Assembly: GCF_000955955.1 (NCBI RefSeq)
Contig: NZ_JYJG01000062.1
Span: 1-11,146, forward strand
Direction of reading: 5' to 3'
Source of the DNA: Lentzea aerocolonigenes
GTDB lineage: Bacteria > Actinomycetota > Actinomycetes > Mycobacteriales > Pseudonocardiaceae
DNA: 11,146 nt
The number at the start of each line of letters is the position of its first letter. Within the stretch, counting starts at the first letter, position 1. Below, piece by piece: positions 1 to 7,550 of this stretch. A program made the translations under genes and the position numbers. Below the pieces are notes generated by a model. It did no database searches. It was not told the DNA's origin and saw only the letters and a program-made list of their open reading frames with translations.

Positions 1-111
1 AAGACGCCTCGGCTGCGCCATCGGTACTGCTCGCCTTCGGCATCGCGCACGGTCGGGCGTGCTGGTGCGTGTGCTCGGACGGCTCGCCTGATGAGTGCTG
101 AGGTCGTCTGG

Positions 112-1581
112 TTAGGCGGTGCGCGAGGTGATCGGCTTGGTGATGTCGTCTTGGCGTGGGGCCGGCATCAGGCGTGGCGGGATGTCCAGGCCTGCTACGC
201 GGACCTGGTTGCGGCCGTTTTCCTTTGCCTTGTAGAGGGCGGCGTCGGCCGAGTGCTGGGCGGTGGCCATGTCCGGGCCGTTGTCCGGGATCACGGCCAC
301 GCCGATTGAGGCCGAGATGGCCTGCAGGGACGCGCCTTCTGGTTCTGGGGGCTGGATTTCGCGGCCGTACAGAGTGACGACGTTGCGGTGCTTGTCGGTC
401 GTGGGGACGGCTAGCGAGCCGATGGCCTCGCGGATGCGTTCGGCGATCGTTACGCCTTGGGCTACTGGGGTGTCCTTCAGCGCGACCACGAATTCCTCGC
501 CGCCGTCCCGGCCCGCCACGTCGCCTGGGCGGAGCTTTTCGCGGAGGATTCTGCCCACTTCGGCGAGGACTGCGTTGCCAGCTGGGTGGCCCCAGGTGTC
601 GTTGATGCGCTTGAAGTGGTCCAGGTCGATTACCAGGACGGTCATCGGTTCGCCGTCGATTCGGCAGCGTTCGGCCAGGCGGCCCGCGTACTCGGTCAGG
701 CCGTTGGTGTTGAGGAGGCCCGTGCGGTAGTCGGTGTGGGCGTCTGCTGCCAGGCGTTGGTGGAGCTGTTCCTGTTCGCGGAGCAGCCGTTCCAGGTGGG
801 CCCGGCGTTCGCCTGCGCGGGACAGCAGGGCGTTCACGAGGATCACCGGGACGACCAGTAACAGAGGGCCTACCCAGTGGGAGGTCATGAGCATGCCCAG
901 CATGGCGCCGGCGCCGAGGGTGCTCATTTCGAGCATGTTGTCGACCTTGGAACCCAGGAAGTCGAGGACCTTGGAGTCCGGGGTGACGATTTTGAAGGCC
1001 ACGGCGACTGTCATCACCTGGATGAACCAGTAGAGGACCGCCGTGATGGCCAGGACCAGGACCAGGCCCAGGTCGGTGGGGACGTTGCCGGTTGCGGCCA
1101 GAGAAACACCCGAAAGGTGGACGACGGTCCACGAGAGGAGGGTGGAGGCCAGCATGGAGGCGGTGCCGAAGACGAAGCGGTAGGGCTGGCGGCGGGCGAT
1201 CGGCTGGATCAGGATGCGCATCCAGATCGTGGCGATCACGGCCAGGCCGCCGGGTAGGGCCACGGCTGCTGCGAAGGTCCAGACCGAGGTCAGGTCGATG
1301 TGGGGGCCTGAGGCCTCGTTGCGGCGGGCCTCTTCCGCTCTGCGGACGACGGTCAGGTGAATGGTGATCGCGGCGAGGAGTGCGCCGAAGCGGAGCCAGT
1401 CGGACGGCGAGACCGTCGTGAGTTTTGTTAGCAGCCAAATGGAGGCTGCTGCTACGGCCGCTTCGAGCACGAAAAAGTACGCGATCGCACTAGGCGCAAC
1501 GGTCCAAAGGTCCCAGTTGCGAATCGGAGTCAAGCCGAGTGCCCGCGATCGCCTGCGATCAGTCAAACTGTTCTTCACCAC
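112..1581 (-). CDS. Membrane-anchored GGDEF diguanylate cyclase
   Basis: A 489-residue protein predicted to make cyclic di-GMP from two GTP at the inner face of the membrane. Residues about 31-253 hold six or seven hydrophobic segments (roughly 31-52, 62-79, 98-123, 136-158, 170-198, 219-253, the last perhaps two). A charged, probably helical linker follows (255-282), then a GGDEF domain (about 283-463). The signature is GGEEF at 360-364. The metal/GTP region DLDHFKRIND is at 319-328, and the inhibitory I-site RPGD (351-354) lies exactly five residues before GGEEF, so product feedback is likely. The usual DxLTGLxNR entry motif is degenerate (DYRTGLLNTNGL). No EAL domain is present. The start is GTG, with GTG again as codon 2, behind a GGGGG tract. 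The N-terminal sensor is not recognised and its signal is unknown. It stands alone, with no partner phosphodiesterase in the window. Confidence 0.93.
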   Translation of the reverse strand: MVKNSLTDRRRSRALGLTPIRNWDLWTVAPSAIAYFFVLEAAVAAASIWLLTKLTTVSPSDWLRFGALLAAITIHLTVVRRAEEARRNEASGPHIDLTSVWTFAAAVALPGGLAVIATIWMRILIQPIARRQPYRFVFGTASMLASTLLSWTVVHLSGVSLAATGNVPTDLGLVLVLAITAVLYWFIQVMTVAVAFKIVTPDSKVLDFLGSKVDNMLEMSTLGAGAMLGMLMTSHWVGPLLLVVPVILVNALLSRAGERRAHLERLLREQEQLHQRLAADAHTDYRTGLLNTNGLTEYAGRLAERCRIDGEPMTVLVIDLDHFKRINDTWGHPAGNAVLAEVGRILREKLRPGDVAGRDGGEEFVVALKDTPVAQGVTIAERIREAIGSLAVPTTDKHRNVVTLYGREIQPPEPEGASLQAISASIGVAVIPDNGPDMATAQHSADAALYKAKENGRNQVRVAGLDIPPRLMPAPRQDDITKPITSRTA

Positions 1582-1732
1582 GACCCCCTACGCTCATGGC
1601 ACATCATGAGCAAAGCCGCCGCTGACCAGGTCGTAGACCTACCGCGCTGCTGCTCGCCGCAACGAGGAGGTGCCTCCCATGTGCAACCGTGACTTCTAGC
1701 GCCGCCTTCCTCTTCGCGACCCGACTTCAATC

Positions 1733-1752
1733 GCACCTGGATCATCAGGTGC
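1733..1752 (-). terminator. Inverted repeat downstream of the MFS gene, possible terminator
   Basis: Two 7-base arms (GCACCTG / CAGGTGC) flank a 6-base loop, starting 37 bases beyond the stop of the MFS exporter read on the minus strand. There is no T-run after it, which is common for actinobacterial terminators. It could equally be a protein-binding dyad serving the diguanylate cyclase gene, whose start is 151 bases further on. The function is inferred from position only. Confidence 0.35.
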
Positions 1753-1789
1753 CTACAGTACGGATATCGCTAATGGTGACCGTTCTGTT

Positions 1790-3013
1790 TCAGATTGCCA
1801 CCGCCTTCGTGTCGTTGCGACCGCGTGCGCGTCGCCAGGCGATGGTGGCTTGAGTCGCCAGCAGCAGTCCGATGCCGCCCGCTCCCGCGATCGTGGCCGT
1901 GATGGAGCCGATCGAATGGGCGACCACACCGGCCAGTGCCATTCCTCCGCCCTGGCTCGAGCGCAGCGCGGCCCGGCCAATGCCATAGGCCCTTCCGCGG
2001 TACTGATCCGGTAGCAGCCGCATCCAGGCTGAACGAGCAGGCGTGTGATAAGCCCCGCCTATACCGGCAATCACCAGCAGAACGATCGTCCAGGTCAGGT
2101 TCGGGTTCAACGCGAACAGGATCAACGGGCCCAGCGACAGGATCGCGAGTGGACCGATCAGCCGTTCGCGCTTCGCCGGATCCCGGACGAGACGGAAGAG
2201 CAGCGCCACACCCAGCACGTTCGCCGCGGGTTCGATGGCGAGGATCAGGCCTGCCGCCCAGGCGGCGTTGAAGCTGACCGCGAGCGGGACCGCGAGGCCT
2301 TCCGGAACCATCGCGAGGCCCGCGAGCAGGCGGACACCCAGCAGCGTCCTCAATCGCGGCTCGGACACCATCAACGTCAGCGCACCGCGGGGCTCGTCGT
2401 CCTTCTTCTTGCGGCCCAGGGGGTCCGCGGCCGGACGGTGCTTCACGGAGACCTGCACCAAGATCGCTAGGAGGACGAACGTGCCGGCGTTGATCGCGAG
2501 CGCCACGCCGGCGTTGGTGCCGGCGACGAGGAAGCCCGCGGCGGCGAGGCCGGCCATCTGAGCTATGTCGACGGACGTGCCGAACAGCGCCACGCCGTCG
2601 TCGTAGCGGTTCGGCGGGAGCACGTGCGGGAGGCTTGCCTCCTGAGCGGCGAGGTACGGCGAGGAGATCGCCAGCACCGCCACCAGCAGCGCGATCATGG
2701 CCCAGAGCGGCATGCCCGGAATGGCCATCGTGGCCATGAGCACTGCCTGCAACCACGCGGTCGTCACCATTACCGTGCGTCGCGGGAACCGGTCGGCGAC
2801 CCAGCCGAGCAACGGGCCCGAAATCAGTGGTGGGAAGAGTGTCAGCGCCCAGGTGAGAGCGGTCCAGGCAGTGGATTCTGTTCGTTGGTACACGAGCAGT
2901 GACAATGCGACTGCCGCGAGCTGGTCACCGGCTGTCGATACGGTCGAACCGATCCACATGGCGCGGAACTCACGCAAGCCCACGAGGTCGCGGAGAGCGC
3001 CGCGGGTCGTCAT
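1790..3013 (-). CDS. MFS drug/metabolite exporter (MFS_3 / EntS-like)
   Basis: A 407-residue major facilitator transporter, predicted to span the membrane 12 times and export a small molecule using the proton gradient. The N-terminal segment (LREFRAMWIGSTVSTAGDQ, 13-31) is typical of the EntS-like MFS_3 branch. Motif A is clear at about 70-80 (GWVADRFPRRT). A charged cytoplasmic loop between the two six-helix halves is seen at about 204-220 (GRKKKDDEPRG). The C-terminus ends in a short basic tail. The length is normal for the family. The start is ATG with a GAGGAG ribosome-binding site about 5 bases upstream. The substrate cannot be told from the sequence. The palindrome at 3047-3068 directly upstream suggests control by a dimeric repressor, but no regulator gene is adjacent. 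The gene looks monocistronic. Confidence 0.9.
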   Translation of the reverse strand: MTTRGALRDLVGLREFRAMWIGSTVSTAGDQLAAVALSLLVYQRTESTAWTALTWALTLFPPLISGPLLGWVADRFPRRTVMVTTAWLQAVLMATMAIPGMPLWAMIALLVAVLAISSPYLAAQEASLPHVLPPNRYDDGVALFGTSVDIAQMAGLAAAGFLVAGTNAGVALAINAGTFVLLAILVQVSVKHRPAADPLGRKKKDDEPRGALTLMVSEPRLRTLLGVRLLAGLAMVPEGLAVPLAVSFNAAWAAGLILAIEPAANVLGVALLFRLVRDPAKRERLIGPLAILSLGPLILFALNPNLTWTIVLLVIAGIGGAYHTPARSAWMRLLPDQYRGRAYGIGRAALRSSQGGGMALAGVVAHSIGSITATIAGAGGIGLLLATQATIAWRRARGRNDTKAVAI

Positions 3014-3046
3014 GCGGCTCCTCGGCGGACCGGGCCTCGCGCGCGG

Positions 3047-3068
3047 CGAATCAGCACGTCCTGATTCG
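3047..3068. promoter_or_regulatory. Near-perfect 22-bp palindrome, probable operator of the MFS gene
   Basis: Eight-base arms CGAATCAG and CTGATTCG flank CACGTC. The inner four bases ACGT also pair, so only one base pair of the 22-bp dyad is mismatched. It lies 33 bases upstream of the ATG of the exporter gene. Size, symmetry and position fit a site for a TetR- or MarR-type dimer that represses efflux genes until a ligand arrives. The regulator is not encoded next door, so it would act in trans. As RNA it could instead form an 8-bp hairpin in the 5' leader. Confidence 0.55.
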
Positions 3069-3170
3069 ATCTACGCCGAGTCACGTCGCCCCCGCCGGTG
3101 GTAATCAATTTCTATCGACAATCACGGTAGAAGCTGCCTGACCGTTCAACGTCTGTCCTACCACAGTGTG

Positions 3171-3200
3171 TACCTAAACGGAGCAGGCCAGTTACCTAAA
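3171..3200. repeat. Direct repeat TACCTAAA, two copies 22 bases apart
   Basis: Identical octamers start at 3171 and 3193, a spacing of about two helical turns, 158 bases upstream of the MFS start codon. Two same-face copies in an A/T-richer island suggest a tandem protein-binding site, but nothing else ties it to a known regulator. Confidence 0.35.
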
Positions 3201-3289
3201 GTAGTTACAATAGCGAAACGTAGGGCTGATCTTCTTCACAGTTGACCTCGGGTTCGCCTGATTGGACCCCAAATGGTCACAGTCTGTGT

Positions 3290-3332
3290 CAACCGGTGCC
3301 AAACGGGTGTCACCTGCTCGGCCAACCGGTGC
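3290..3332. repeat. Direct repeat CAACCGGTGC, two copies 33 bases apart
   Basis: The decamer occurs at 3290-3299 and 3323-3332. Each copy contains the palindrome ACCGGT, and a third ACCGGT lies in the loop of the hairpin at 3472-3517. No function is assigned. Confidence 0.3.
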
Positions 3333-3471
3333 AACCCGCTCCGACTCCTGCCGTCAGAACCGGCAATTAGCGAACAGAGGAGAACGTACCCGCGCTCGGG
3401 AGTGCCGCGGAATAGGCCGCGCAGTTTGTCATGCCAGTCACCCGCGAGGATCTGGCAACTGTGGAGATCTC

Positions 3472-3517
3472 CGTTTCCTGCCCGCGTTGTCTAAACCGGT
3501 TTCGCGGGCAGGAAACG
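3472..3517 (-). terminator. 15-bp perfect inverted repeat after rlmB, probable operon terminator
   Basis: Arms at 3472-3486 and 3503-3517 (CGTTTCCTGCCCGCG and its exact complement) enclose a 16-base spacer that itself contains the 10-bp palindrome AAACCGGTTT (3493-3502). Read from rlmB, the stem begins 64 bases past the stop codon, so it most simply ends the carD-to-rlmB transcript. No T-run follows on either strand. The adjoining GGAGATCTCC palindrome shares a base with the left arm, which is unusual for a plain terminator. Confidence 0.55.
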
Positions 3518-3581
3518 ATCACTAACGTCGGCGAATGGATGCCGTTGGCGTCACGAACCAGCCGATAACGTCAGGTGAGCA

Positions 3582-4553
3582 TCAGCCTTTGGCCGCGATA
3601 CGACGGCGCCGCGCGACCTCGGCCAGCACGACACCCGCCGCAACCGACGCGTTGAGCGACTCGACGCCCGTGGCCATCGGGATCGACACGGTCTGATCGC
3701 AGGTCTCCTTGACCAGACGGCCGAGACCGCGGCCCTCCGAGCCCACCACGACGACCAGTGGGCCCGTCGCGAGCTCCAGACCGTCGACGTCCACGTCGCC
3801 GTCCGCGTCGAGGCCGACGATCATCAGACCGGCCTCGGCCCAGTCACGCAGCGTGCGGGTCAGGTTGGTGGCCATCGCGATCGGCAGTTTGGCCGCCGTA
3901 CCCGCGCTGGTCCGCCACGCCACCGCCGTCATCGACGCACTGCGCCGTTGCGGAAGCACGACGCCCTGAGCGCCGAACGCCGCGGCCGAGCGCACGACGG
4001 CACCCAGGTTGCGCGGGTCCGTCACGCCGTCGAGCGCCACGAGCAGCGGCGGCACGCCAGCACGCTGAGCGAGCTCGAGCAACTCGTTCGGGGTGGCGTA
4101 CTCGAACGGGGGAACTTGCAGCCCGAGGCCCTGGTGCATCGCGCCGCCGGTGATCCGGTCGAGCTCACCGCGGGCCACCTCCAGCACCGAGATGCCCCGG
4201 TCTGCGGCCAGACGCACGGCCTCGGCCACGCGGTCGTCCGCGTCGATGCCCAGCGCCACGTACAGCGCCGTCGCCGGCGTGCCCGCGCGGAGACATTCCA
4301 CGACGGGGTTGCGGCCCGCGACCGTCTCGGCCTGGGCCTTCTCGGTCTTCTGGCGCCGCTGGGTCTTCACGGCCTCGGTCTTCGCGGCCCGAGTGGCCCG
4401 CTTGTACGCCGGGTGGTTCGGGCGTTCCGACGCCTTGGGGGTCGGACCCTTGCCCTGCAGGCCCTTGGACTTCTGCCCGCCGGAGCCGACGACCGCGCCC
4501 TTCTTCGAGCCCGGATTGCGCATCGCGCCCTTGCGCTTGGAGTTGCCAGCCAC
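3582..4553 (-). CDS. rlmB: TrmH/SpoU-family 23S rRNA 2'-O-methyltransferase (RlmB type)
   Basis: Predicted to transfer a methyl group from S-adenosylmethionine to the 2'-OH of a guanosine in 23S rRNA (G2251 in E. coli RlmB). With the GTG start at 4553 the protein is 323 residues: a lysine/arginine-rich, probably disordered N-terminal tail (1-75), a substrate-binding domain beginning at [10 protein letters not shown], then the SpoU knot. Its three motifs are [12 protein letters not shown] (179-190), GSEGRGL (271-277) and [18 protein letters not shown] (291-308). This start is preferred over an upstream ATG at 4580, which would overlap cysS by 22 bases. The GTG lies 5 bases after the cysS stop, has AAGGA upstream, and gives the usual family N-terminus ([10 protein letters not shown]). 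It is the last gene of the operon, directly after cysS as in Mycobacterium. The exact nucleotide target is inferred from the family. Confidence 0.9.
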   Translation of the reverse strand: MAGNSKRKGAMRNPGSKKGAVVGSGGQKSKGLQGKGPTPKASERPNHPAYKRATRAAKTEAVKTQRRQKTEKAQAETVAGRNPVVECLRAGTPATALYVALGIDADDRVAEAVRLAADRGISVLEVARGELDRITGGAMHQGLGLQVPPFEYATPNELLELAQRAGVPPLLVALDGVTDPRNLGAVVRSAAAFGAQGVVLPQRRSASMTAVAWRTSAGTAAKLPIAMATNLTRTLRDWAEAGLMIVGLDADGDVDVDGLELATGPLVVVVGSEGRGLGRLVKETCDQTVSIPMATGVESLNASVAAGVVLAEVARRRRIAAKG

Positions 4554-4558
4554 GGAAG

Positions 4559-5953
4559 TCAGTCGTCCTTCAAAGTCCACTGCGGACCGTCGGGGGTGTC
4601 CTCGACGGCGATGCCCGCTTCGAAGAGCTGGTCGCGCAACGCGTCGGAGCGTGCGAAGTCCCTGCTCTTGCGGGCTTCCTGGCGCTCGACGAGCAGCCGA
4701 TCAACCAGCGTGGTGAGTGCCTGTCGCATGCCGAGGTCGGCAGACGACTGGTCGTTCCACTTCGGCGACAACGGGTCGACGCCGAGGATGTCGGCCATCC
4801 GGCGCACGCACTCGGCCGCCTCGCGGGCCTTGTCGTGGTCGCCGTCGGCGAGTGCCGTGTTGCCCTGGCGCACCTTGTTGTGCAGTGCCGCCACGGCTTG
4901 AGGCGTGTTCAGGTCGTTGTCCATCGCAACGACGAAGTCCGGGCACATGTCGCCCTGCAGCTCGACGCGCCCGGCCCGTTCGACGACGCGCCGCAGGAAC
5001 GACTCGATGCGGCCGTACGCGGTCACCGCCTCGTCCAGCGCGCCTTCGGAGTACTCGATGTGCGAGCGGTAGTGCGGCGCGACCAGGTAGTACCGCAGTT
5101 CCTGCGCACGAACCTTGTTCAACATCTCCGGGATGGAGACGGTGTTGCCGAGTGACTTGGCCATCTTCTCGCCGGACAGCGTCACCCAGTAGTTGTGCAT
5201 CCAGTAGTTCGCGAAGCCGTCACCAGCCGCGCGTGACTGGGCCTGCTCGTTCTCGTGGTGCGGGAAGATCAGGTCGAGTCCGCCGCCGTGGATGTCGAAC
5301 GTGCCGCCGAGGTACTCCGTGGCCATCGCCGAGCACTCGAGGTGCCAGCCTGGTCTGCCGTGGCCCCACGGCGTCGGCCAGGACGGCTCACCGGGCTTCG
5401 CGGACTTCCACAGCGTGAAGTCGCGCGGGTCGCGCTTGCCGCGCACCGCGGTCTCGCCCTGCTCCACGGCGTCGAGCTTCTGCCCCGACAACGCGCCGTA
5501 CTCGGGGAACGAGCGCACGTCGAAGTAGACGTCGCCGTCGACGTCGTACGCGTGGTTCTTGTCGATCAACCGCTGCATCAGCTCGACCATCTGCGTGATG
5601 TGGCCGGTGGCGCGCGGCGCGTAGGTCGGTGGCAGGCAGCCGAGGGCGTCGTAGGCGTCCTCGAAGGCGCGCTCGTGCGTGTACGCCCAGGCCCACCACG
5701 GCTGGTGGTGCTCGGCGGCCTTGGTGAGGATCTTGTCGTCGATGTCGGTGACGTTGCGGACCAGCGTCACCTCGGCGCCGTCGCGGGCCAGCCAGCGCCG
5801 GAGGACGTCGAAGTTCAGGCCGCTGCGGACGTGCCCGATGTGCGGGATGCCCTGCACGGTCGCCCCACACACGTAGATCGACGCCGTTCCGTTGACCTGC
5901 GGGTGGAACTCCCGCATGGACCGGCTCGCGGTGTCGTAGATGTGGAGGCTCAC
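4559..5953 (-). CDS. cysS: Cysteinyl-tRNA synthetase
   Basis: Charges tRNA-Cys with cysteine using ATP, in the cytosol. The protein has 464 residues, normal for the family. The class I signatures are present: HIGH at 38-41 and KMAKS at 263-267, a common variant of KMSKS. The four zinc ligands that select cysteine are C29, C207, H232 and E236, with the same spacing as in E. coli CysS (C28, C209, H234, E238). The C-terminal helical DALR-type region is present (about 310-455). Actinobacteria also carry the paralogue MshC for mycothiol synthesis. The full length, the C-terminal tRNA-binding part and the rlmB neighbour argue for true CysS here. The start is GTG and overlaps the stop of the preceding HAD gene by 4 bases (GTGA), so the two are translationally coupled. 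Confidence 0.96.
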   Translation of the reverse strand: MSLHIYDTASRSMREFHPQVNGTASIYVCGATVQGIPHIGHVRSGLNFDVLRRWLARDGAEVTLVRNVTDIDDKILTKAAEHHQPWWAWAYTHERAFEDAYDALGCLPPTYAPRATGHITQMVELMQRLIDKNHAYDVDGDVYFDVRSFPEYGALSGQKLDAVEQGETAVRGKRDPRDFTLWKSAKPGEPSWPTPWGHGRPGWHLECSAMATEYLGGTFDIHGGGLDLIFPHHENEQAQSRAAGDGFANYWMHNYWVTLSGEKMAKSLGNTVSIPEMLNKVRAQELRYYLVAPHYRSHIEYSEGALDEAVTAYGRIESFLRRVVERAGRVELQGDMCPDFVVAMDNDLNTPQAVAALHNKVRQGNTALADGDHDKAREAAECVRRMADILGVDPLSPKWNDQSSADLGMRQALTTLVDRLLVERQEARKSRDFARSDALRDQLFEAGIAVEDTPDGPQWTLKDD

Positions 5954-6573
5954 ACGGGAATGGTACGGGCCACATCCAAAAGAGCGTTCGGGCGGTCACT
6001 CGTCGGAACTGGGTTGACGAGCCGGAAGGAGCAACCGATCGCCTCCGCTCCGCCGTCCGCCTCCTCGCTGTCGCCGACCATTACGGCGTTGCGGGGATGG
6101 ACGCCCAGCCGTTCACACGCGGTGGTGAAGATCTTCGGGTCCGGCTTGATCACGCCTTCCTCGTAGGAGAGGACGAACTCGTCCACGAGGTGGGTGAGGC
6201 CGAACCGCTCGAACACCGGGCGGATGTCCCAGCCGATGTTGCTGACGACCGCGACGGGGATCTCGGTGAGGTGCTCCAGCGCCGCCTTCGTGTCCGGGTA
6301 GGGCTGCCACGACTCGGCGTCGATCAGCTGGTCGTAGAGCGCCTCGGCGTTCGGCACGTTCGAGTCGTTGAGCACTCGCACGTGCACCCAGCGGTGGACG
6401 TCGGGGTCGAGGTCGCGGCGGTGCCACGCGTCGACGAGCTCGGGGTCCATGTCGTCGGCGATGCCGACCGGGGCCGTGAGCGCACGCATCAGGTCCGCGT
6501 TGGACGCCAGCTCGGGGTGCTCGAGCCGGAAGAGCGTGCCGGAGAAGTCGAAGAGCGCGGCGTGGATCGTCAC
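5950..6573 (-). CDS. HAD-superfamily hydrolase with Ser in place of the second motif I Asp
   Basis: A 207-residue soluble protein of the haloacid dehalogenase superfamily, subfamily IA-like. Motif I is FDFSGTL, with nucleophile D9. Position 11, normally the acid/base aspartate of phosphatases, is serine. Motif II is S111 (VVSNIGWD), motif III K143 (KPDPKIF), and motif IV GDSEEAD (167-173) with D168 and D173. A helical cap lies between motifs I and II (about 18-95). The substrate is unknown. Loss of the second aspartate makes an ordinary phosphomonoesterase mechanism doubtful, although I recall actinobacterial relatives with the same FDFSGTLF motif, so it is probably a subfamily trait and not damage. 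The GTG start lies 25 bases after the TIR gene stop, and its own stop overlaps the cysS start by 4 bases. It is therefore probably cotranscribed with cysS and rlmB. Confidence 0.85.
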   Translation of the reverse strand: MTIHAALFDFSGTLFRLEHPELASNADLMRALTAPVGIADDMDPELVDAWHRRDLDPDVHRWVHVRVLNDSNVPNAEALYDQLIDAESWQPYPDTKAALEHLTEIPVAVVSNIGWDIRPVFERFGLTHLVDEFVLSYEEGVIKPDPKIFTTACERLGVHPRNAVMVGDSEEADGGAEAIGCSFRLVNPVPTSDRPNALLDVARTIPV

Positions 6574-6598
6574 GCTCCCGACTCTACGTTCTCTTCGG

Positions 6599-7543
6599 CT
6601 AGGTGGTCTGGACCTTTTTCAGCTCCGCCTCTACCGGGCCCGGGTCGTAGGACAGGTGCAGCTGCAGGTTGCCGGAGCCGCGTTCGGCGGCGTCCACGAA
6701 GTCCTGCACGAACTCCTCGATCTGCGTGAGCGGCTCGTTCGCGAGTTGCGCGGCCGTTTGGTACAGCACGGAGAACCGGGCGGGCGTCGGCGTGCCACGC
6801 AGGTCGGCAGACCAGTCGAGCAGCTTCTCGTACTCCTCGACGAAGCGGTTGGCGAGCTGCCGGATCCGCTCGCGGTCACCTGGCCGGCCGGCGCGGCCGA
6901 ACGCCCACTGCTGCTTGCCGGGGGACAGCAGCTCCGCGATGCCGTTGACGATCCCGTCGAACACGCGCGAGCGGGTCATGAAGTGGTCGAGCGCCTCGGT
7001 GTCCGTGGTCAGCGCGCGCCTGGGCGAGGCGACGCCCATCTCGTGACTGGTCCGCTTGTCCTCGAGCTTGTTCAGGTGCAGCGCCAGCGTGTCCGCGAAC
7101 AGCTGGTACTCCCAGCCGGGCTGCGGACCGTCGATCTTCGCGCCGACCTTCGCGGCGATCATCCCGGCGAACTCGCGCGGGGTGCGGCTGCGCAGGTCGA
7201 TGTAACCCGTGCCGACGCGCAGGGCGGGGATCTCGGTGTCGTCGAACCGCGCGGGCAGCACGTACTCGGCATCGGAGATCAGCGCGCGGTCGAACGCGGA
7301 CTGGCGCTCGTGCTTGGTCCACATCTTCCGCGCGTAGGCCTCGGAGATGAACATCACGCAGAAGCGGGAGTCGTGCCGGTAGATCTGGTCGAGGTGCTCG
7401 ACGAGGTTCTTGCCCCAGAGATCGGCCTGCTCGTCGGTGTCGTAGAAGCGGGAGACGCCTAGTTCGGTGAGGTGGCGGGCCACCTCTTCGACGTAGTCGC
7501 GGTTTTCGCCGGCGAAGGAAAGGCACACGTCGTACTTGGGCAC
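6599..7543 (-). CDS. TIR-domain protein with uncharacterised C-terminal domain
   Basis: A soluble protein of 314 residues from the GTG at 7543. The N-terminal half (about 1-135) is a bacterial TIR domain of the NAD-cleaving type: YDVCLSFAGE (4-13) is strand A, FYDTDEQADLWGKNL (33-47) the BB-loop region, and MWTKHERQSAF holds W75 and E79, the expected catalytic glutamate. ARFDDTEIP and GYIDLRSRTPREFAG follow as in related actinobacterial proteins. Residues about 143-314 form a mostly helical second domain with marks GWEYQLFADTL (143-153), AFGRAGRPGD (214-223) and YEKLLDWSADLRG (238-250). It ends in a short strand-like piece (LQLHLSY). I know no function for it. No membrane segment, signal peptide or nucleotide-sensor domain is visible. 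An alternative GTG at 7570 adds nine residues. The start at 7543 is favoured because family members begin close to the YDV strand and a TAAGCT hexamer sits 7 bases upstream. It could be an immune effector or a stress NADase. Confidence 0.88.
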   Translation of the reverse strand: MPKYDVCLSFAGENRDYVEEVARHLTELGVSRFYDTDEQADLWGKNLVEHLDQIYRHDSRFCVMFISEAYARKMWTKHERQSAFDRALISDAEYVLPARFDDTEIPALRVGTGYIDLRSRTPREFAGMIAAKVGAKIDGPQPGWEYQLFADTLALHLNKLEDKRTSHEMGVASPRRALTTDTEALDHFMTRSRVFDGIVNGIAELLSPGKQQWAFGRAGRPGDRERIRQLANRFVEEYEKLLDWSADLRGTPTPARFSVLYQTAAQLANEPLTQIEEFVQDFVDAAERGSGNLQLHLSYDPGPVEAELKKVQTT

Positions 7544-7550
7544 CTCGAGG

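Larger units (their letters stand above)
3014..3581. other. Long intergenic region between MFS gene and rlmB
   Basis: This 568-base stretch has no convincing protein gene: short open frames on the plus strand lack ribosome-binding sites and have arginine-rich, shadow-like compositions. From left to right it holds a 22-bp palindrome (3047-3068), a pair of TACCTAAA repeats (3171-3200), a plus-strand TACAAT hexamer at 3206-3211 without a good -35, two copies of CAACCGGTGC (3290-3299 and 3323-3332), a GGAGATCTCC palindrome (3463-3472) and a 15-bp inverted repeat (3472-3517). It must contain the end of the rlmB transcript and the promoter of the MFS gene. The part at 3080-3220 is visibly richer in A/T than the flanking genes. 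Confidence 0.6.

Noticed and set aside
1..111. Possible end of a plus-strand gene at the left edge (frames ending at 91 and 101)
   Set aside because: Two different frames stay open for about 30 codons and neither gives a recognisable protein. There is too little sequence to choose, so no feature is called.
1770..2756. Minus-strand frame of 328 codons inside the MFS gene
   Set aside because: It is in another frame of the transporter, rich in Arg/Gly/Ala, with no motif; the MFS frame has motif A and the membrane helices.
3262..3525. Plus-strand open frame of 87 codons in the intergenic region
   Set aside because: No ribosome-binding site, atypical composition, no recognisable motif, and it runs through the nested palindromes.
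3948..4901. Long plus-strand frame (317 codons) opposite rlmB and cysS
   Set aside because: It is antisense to two well-supported genes. Its His/Arg/Val-rich composition is the usual shadow of GC-rich coding DNA on the other strand.
5255..6166. Plus-strand frame of 303 codons opposite cysS and the HAD gene
   Set aside because: Shadow frame: it crosses the boundary of two real genes and shows no domain.
6368..7462. Plus-strand frame of 364 codons opposite the HAD and TIR genes
   Set aside because: Shadow frame. The TIR motifs on the minus strand are unambiguous, and this frame reads as low-complexity Val/Leu/Arg-rich sequence.
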